This document shows, piece by piece, positions 14,430-18,093 of a stretch of 18,093 nucleotides of DNA; position 1 is the first letter of the stretch, and each line of letters opens with the position of its first letter. This stretch comes from Crocinitomicaceae bacterium (GTDB lineage: Bacteria; Bacteroidota; Bacteroidia; Flavobacteriales_D; Crocinitomicaceae): NCBI GenBank assembly GCA_015662935.1, contig DQTF01000118.1, positions 1 to 18,093 of the forward strand, in the 5' to 3' direction. Below the pieces are notes generated by a model. The model did not search any database and was not told where the DNA came from. It was given only the letters and a program-made list of their open reading frames with translations. Both the position numbers and the translations under genes were made by a program.

Positions 14430-15929
14430 TTGCTAAATAATTCAACATTATACAAGCTTATTATAGATACGACCAATGAAGGTGTTTGGATGATTGATGA
14501 GTTTAATAAAACAAACTTTGTCAATAATAAGATGATTGATGTTTTGGGTTATTCTGAAGATGAAATGTTAGGTAAAAACCTTTTTGATTTCATGGATAAT
14601 GATGGAATCGAATTAGCAAAGAAAAATCTAGAAAGGAATGCCAATGGAATTTCTGAATTACATGAATTCAAATTCAAGAATAAAAATGGTGATGATGTTT
14701 GGACTCAGCTAAATACAAGTCCGATAATTATTAACGGAGTGAATAAAGGCTCGTTAGCAATGGTTACCGATATTACAGCAAGAAAAGCAAAGGAAATTGA
14801 AGAGTCAGAAATACATAGGAATTACCGCTCTTTGTTTGAAGATTGCCCTGTTCCTATTTGGGATGAAGATTTCTCCGAAGTAAAATGTAGAATTGATGCT
14901 TTGAGAAGGAAGGGCATTATTGATTTTAAAAAACATTTTGAAAATAATTTAGGTGATTTAGTTTATTGCGCTCAAGGACTTGTAATCAATGATGTAAATA
15001 AGGCTGTTGTTGAGCTGAATGAAGCCAAAGATAAAGCGCATGTTCTTCGGAGTTATGCAGAGTTAGCTACTCGAGAGACTTTGAGGTACACGATTGATCA
15101 GTTAGTAGCTATTTCTGAGAATAAAACCACGTACCAGCATGAGGTTAAATTAAAAACATTTGGCGGAAACTACAGGCATGTCCTAATGAAATGGACGGTT
15201 GTAAAAGGATATGAAAAGACCTATAAAAAGGTTTATTTGACAACCATAGATTTTACGGATAGAATTATTGAAGAAAACCAATTTCTTAAGAATACTAATA
15301 AAGAAAAAGAAACCCTTCTTAAGGAAATTCACCACCGTGTAAAGAATAATTTACAAATCATTATGAGTCTGTTGAATTTACAATCGCGGTCAATTGATGA
15401 TCTTGAAACAAAAGACCTATTCAATGTAAGTATTGGTAGAATTCAATCCATGTCAATTGTCCATCAGTTATTGTATCAGGCAGAAAATTTTTCTAAAATA
15501 GAGTTTCGTGATTATCTTGAAAGATTGGTTTATCCATTGATTTCATCCATTAAGGGTGATGGCTGTCAAATTGAATTTAAAATAGACGTTGAGAATGTTG
15601 TTCTAAACATTAACACATCCATTCCTTTGGGGTTGATCATCACAGAATTAATTACCAATTCTCTCAAGCATGGAATAAAACAATGTACAGGAGAAATTTC
15701 AATTTCAATGAGGAATACTGAAAACAATAAGTACTTGCTTGAAATTGGAGATAATGGAGATAATTTCCCTTCTGATTTTGATATCAATAAAACAGAAACA
15801 TTAGGCTTGCAATTGGTAACAAGTTTAGTTGAACAGCTTTCTGGAACGATTTCTCGAGACAATTCTAAAAGCGGAACTCATTACAAAATTACATTTGAAG
15901 AAGTGGAAGACAATTCCATGAAAAAATAG
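14430..15929 (+). CDS. soluble PAS-domain sensor histidine kinase (HisKA_2 type)
   Basis: This cytoplasmic sensor kinase has no membrane helix. A first PAS domain covers about residues 5-118 (TNEGVWMIDEFNKTNFVNNK, then GYSEDEMLG). A second, divergent PAS-like domain covers about 132-280. The dimerisation and phosphoacceptor domain has LLKEIHHRVKNNLQIIMSLL, with the His pair at 301-302 typical of the HisKA_2/HWE groups. The ATP-binding domain has an N box ITELITNSLKHG (405-416, Asn410), DNGDNFP (441-447), LGLQLV and a final SGTHYKITF. No response regulator lies next to it. The start is the TTG at 14430: an in-frame stop lies 15 bases upstream and the first ATG would cut into the PAS domain. 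Confidence 0.88.
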   Translation: MLNNSTLYKLIIDTTNEGVWMIDEFNKTNFVNNKMIDVLGYSEDEMLGKNLFDFMDNDGIELAKKNLERNANGISELHEFKFKNKNGDDVWTQLNTSPIIINGVNKGSLAMVTDITARKAKEIEESEIHRNYRSLFEDCPVPIWDEDFSEVKCRIDALRRKGIIDFKKHFENNLGDLVYCAQGLVINDVNKAVVELNEAKDKAHVLRSYAELATRETLRYTIDQLVAISENKTTYQHEVKLKTFGGNYRHVLMKWTVVKGYEKTYKKVYLTTIDFTDRIIEENQFLKNTNKEKETLLKEIHHRVKNNLQIIMSLLNLQSRSIDDLETKDLFNVSIGRIQSMSIVHQLLYQAENFSKIEFRDYLERLVYPLISSIKGDGCQIEFKIDVENVVLNINTSIPLGLIITELITNSLKHGIKQCTGEISISMRNTENNKYLLEIGDNGDNFPSDFDINKTETLGLQLVTSLVEQLSGTISRDNSKSGTHYKITFEEVEDNSMKK

Positions 15930-15986
15930 TTGATAAACCGATTGAAAGTTTTCGCGTTCTCACACCTCTCTTGCTAATAGATTTCT

Positions 15987-15994
15987 TAATTTTG
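15987..15994 (+). promoter_or_regulatory. -7 element of purM-prfA
   Basis: TAATTTTG is an exact TAnnTTTG match, 16 bases before the purM ATG, in the 81-base gap after the kinase gene. A TTG at 15971-15973 is 13 bases upstream, shorter than the usual 19. Confidence 0.55.
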
Positions 15995-16010
15995 CGTCTT
16001 ACAAATCATT

Positions 16011-17174
16011 ATGGCAGACGAAAGATATAAGCTCCGTGGAGTTTCAGCGGGAAAAGAAGACGTGCACAACGCAATAAAGAACGTTGACAAAGGTCTTTTC
16101 CCTCAAGCATTTTGTAAAATAGTTCCAGATCATTTAAGTAACGACGAAGATTATTGTATCGTAATGCATGCAGATGGTGCAGGTACAAAATCAGCGCTTG
16201 CCTACATGTATTGGAAAGAAACGGGTGATGTTTCTGTTTGGAAAGGAATTGCTCAAGATGCACTGATAATGAACATCGATGATTTATTATGTGTCGGAGC
16301 AACAGATAATATTTTACTTTCATCAACCATTGGGAGAAATAAAAACCTCATTCCTGGAGAGGTTCTTTCTGCGTTAATTAATGGAACGGAAGAATTATTA
16401 ACCGATTTGCGTTCACAAGGAATCGGAATTAATTCAACAGGTGGAGAAACAGCTGATGTTGGTGATTTAGTTAGAACTATCATTGTCGATTCGACGGTTG
16501 TTGCAAGAATGAAGCGAGAAGACGTAGTTTCTAACCACACCATTCAAGATGGAGATGTAATTGTTGGTTTAGCTTCTTTTGGTCAAGCAACTTACGAAAC
16601 AGAATACAACGGAGGAATGGGAAGTAACGGCCTAACTTCTGCTCGTCACGATGTTTTTAGCAAAGAATTGGCAACTAAATTCCCTGAAAGTTTCGACCCT
16701 GCTGTACCAAGCGATTTAGTTTATTCAGGAACAAAGAAATTAACAGATGCAACTGATTCGCCATTAAATGCTGGGAAATTGGTTCTTTCTCCAACAAGAA
16801 CATACGCTCCAGTAATCAAGCAAATTTTAGATAAATATAGAAAGCAAATCCACGGAATGGTTCACTGTTCTGGAGGCGCACAAACGAAAGTGTTGCATTT
16901 TGTAGAGAATGTGCATGTGATAAAAGACAATTTATTTCCAATTCCACCTTTGTTTAAAATGATTCAGGAAGAATCTAAAACAGATTGGAAAGAAATGTAC
17001 AAAGTATTCAATATGGGACACCGAATGGAAGTTTATGTCCCTCAAGAATTGGCAAATGAGATCATAGCAATTTCTGAGTCATTTAATATTGATGCGCAAA
17101 TTATTGGGCGAGTAGAGAAGGATGAGGGAAAGAAATTGACCATCAACTCACCTTATGGAGAATTTATTTATTAA
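16011..17174 (+). CDS. purM: Phosphoribosylformylglycinamidine cyclo-ligase (AIR synthase)
   Basis: PurM closes the imidazole ring in purine synthesis, turning formylglycinamidine ribonucleotide plus ATP into aminoimidazole ribonucleotide. The 387-residue protein shows HADGAGTKSALAYMY (53-67), the conserved nucleotide-binding loop; the acidic stretch DALIMNIDDLLCVGA (83-97); NSTGGETADVGDLVRT (141-156); VIVGLASFGQATYE, where the usual Ser/Gly-rich motif is modified; and HCSGGAQTK and FNMGHRMEVYV near the end. It is longer than the Escherichia coli enzyme (345) and fits the long Bacteroidota version. prfA follows after 20 bases with no promoter, so one operon is likely. Confidence 0.94.
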   Translation: MADERYKLRGVSAGKEDVHNAIKNVDKGLFPQAFCKIVPDHLSNDEDYCIVMHADGAGTKSALAYMYWKETGDVSVWKGIAQDALIMNIDDLLCVGATDNILLSSTIGRNKNLIPGEVLSALINGTEELLTDLRSQGIGINSTGGETADVGDLVRTIIVDSTVVARMKREDVVSNHTIQDGDVIVGLASFGQATYETEYNGGMGSNGLTSARHDVFSKELATKFPESFDPAVPSDLVYSGTKKLTDATDSPLNAGKLVLSPTRTYAPVIKQILDKYRKQIHGMVHCSGGAQTKVLHFVENVHVIKDNLFPIPPLFKMIQEESKTDWKEMYKVFNMGHRMEVYVPQELANEIIAISESFNIDAQIIGRVEKDEGKKLTINSPYGEFIY

Positions 17175-17194
17175 TTCTTCCAACAAGACGAATA

Positions 17195-18093
17195 ATGAAC
17201 GATTTACTACAGAAACTAGAAGCAATTAACATCCGATTTATCGAGGTAGGAACACAGATTGTGGATCCTGACATCATCGGCGACATGAAGCGGTATGTAA
17301 AATTAACGAAGGAATACAAAGACCTTGAAGAGCTCGTTGTTATATATAAAGAATACAAAGGACTTATCGATAACTTAGAAAGTTCTAAAACACTTCTAAA
17401 AGAAGAAACTGATCCTGAAATGCGAGAAATGGCAAAGATGGAAATCGATGAGCTAGAAGGAAAGCGTCCTGAGATGGAAGAAGATATCAAGATGATGCTT
17501 ATTCCAAAAGACCCAGAAGATGACAAAAAAGCAATCATGGAATTGCGTGCTGGAACAGGTGGAGACGAAGCATGTATTTTTGTGGAAGATATTTTCAGAA
17601 TGTACACGATGTTCTTCAAAGAAAGAGGCTGGAAATATGAGGTTATCAATTCCAATGAAGGAACGGTAAAAGGTTATCGTGAAATAGCAATAGAAATTGA
17701 TGCACCAGCAGCATACGGAGTGTTAAAGTTTGAATCAGGTGTGCATCGTGTACAACGTGTTCCAGAAACAGAATCTCAAGGTCGTGTGCATACATCTGCA
17801 ATTACAGTAGCTGTGTTGCCAGAAGCAGAAGAAGTTGATTTTGATTTGAATATGTCAGATGTGAGAAGAGATACCTATCGAGCATCTGGTGCAGGTGGTC
17901 AACACGTCAACAAAACAGAATCAGCAATTCGATTAACGCACATTCCAACAGGAGTTGTTTCAGAATGCCAAGATGGTCGTTCGCAACATAAAAATTACGA
18001 CAAAGCACTTTCAATCTTGCGTTCCCGACTGTATCAAATAGAATTGGATAAAATAAACAGTGAGCGTTCTGAACATCGTAAATCTTTGGTGTC
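17195..18093 (+). CDS. prfA: Peptide chain release factor 1 (partial, C-terminus beyond the window)
   Basis: RF1 reads UAA and UAG stop codons in the ribosomal A site and triggers peptide release. The frame is open from the ATG at 17195 to the window edge, 299 codons of the usual 355-360. The stop-codon recognition tripeptide PxT is PET at 190-192 within HRVQRVPETESQGRVHTSA; RF2 would have SPF. The catalytic GGQ is at 234-236 in SGAGGQHVNKTESAIRLTH. The N-terminal domain (1-110) is strongly acidic and helical, and RAGTGGDEACIF (118-129) is the family marker. The gap to purM is 20 bases with no promoter. Confidence 0.95.
   Translation, partial: MNDLLQKLEAINIRFIEVGTQIVDPDIIGDMKRYVKLTKEYKDLEELVVIYKEYKGLIDNLESSKTLLKEETDPEMREMAKMEIDELEGKRPEMEEDIKMMLIPKDPEDDKKAIMELRAGTGGDEACIFVEDIFRMYTMFFKERGWKYEVINSNEGTVKGYREIAIEIDAPAAYGVLKFESGVHRVQRVPETESQGRVHTSAITVAVLPEAEEVDFDLNMSDVRRDTYRASGAGGQHVNKTESAIRLTHIPTGVVSECQDGRSQHKNYDKALSILRSRLYQIELDKINSERSEHRKSLV

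Noticed and set aside
17164..17655. 163-residue minus-strand reading frame, Ser- and Ile-rich
   Set aside because: It is antisense to the N-terminal region of prfA, which is clearly coding; the serine-rich content is what an antisense of Glu/Asp/Arg-rich codons gives.
1..18093. A defence system, mobile element or other multi-gene novelty
   Set aside because: Every sizeable gene is either a known housekeeping or efflux family or an isolated unknown; no integrase, transposase, nuclease-helicase pair or terminal repeat was seen.
1..18093. tRNA, rRNA or riboswitch genes
   Set aside because: The gaps are short (mostly under 190 bases), and I saw no cloverleaf, rRNA or riboswitch-like conserved sequence in them, including upstream of purM and thyA.

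Overview
The window is compact, AT-rich bacterial chromosome, most likely from a member of the Bacteroidota of flavobacterial type (possibly Crocinitomicaceae-like; the family is a guess). Three things point there. Several genes are preceded by the Bacteroidota-type -7 element TAnnTTTG or its TTCG variant, with no Shine-Dalgarno sequence. The efflux cluster has the order TetR, TolC, adaptor, RND. The PurM and topoisomerase III proteins look like the versions common in that phylum. No tRNA, rRNA, CRISPR array, insertion sequence or phage gene is visible.

Layout. Positions 1-4351 (minus strand) hold a tripartite RND efflux operon: a TetR-family regulator, an outer-membrane TolC-like channel, a lipoprotein periplasmic adaptor, and the first 455 codons of the inner-membrane RND pump, which runs off the left edge. 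Divergent from it is rnhA (RNase HI, 4442-4921). Its stop codon overlaps that of a minus-strand gene resembling the glutamine amidotransferase domain of CTP synthase, but with the catalytic Cys, His and Glu replaced (4918-5607). Next are a lipoprotein gene split by a one-base frameshift (5631-6298) and a small unrecognised gene (6404-6745). A plus-strand pair follows: an Xaa-Pro aminopeptidase and an overlapping alpha/beta hydrolase (6865-8914). It faces a small secreted protein gene on the minus strand with a 1-base gap.

From 9488 everything is on the plus strand: thyA, a CapA-type metallophosphatase-fold protein, folA, topB, a soluble PAS/HisKA_2 sensor kinase, purM and the start of prfA. 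ThyA makes dTMP while oxidising methylene-tetrahydrofolate to dihydrofolate, and FolA reduces dihydrofolate back, so these two form a metabolic pair; the CapA-like gene sits between them. purM and prfA are 20 bases apart and probably co-transcribed.

Most of the window is housekeeping. The items most worth a second look are the triad-less amidotransferase homologue, the frameshifted lipoprotein, the 9-G run inside the CapA-like gene, -7 elements only 4-5 bases before three start codons (predicted leaderless mRNAs), the TACGTAA inverted repeat near the small unknown gene, and active-site variants in the RND pump and topoisomerase III. I found no evidence of a new defence system or other multi-gene novelty.
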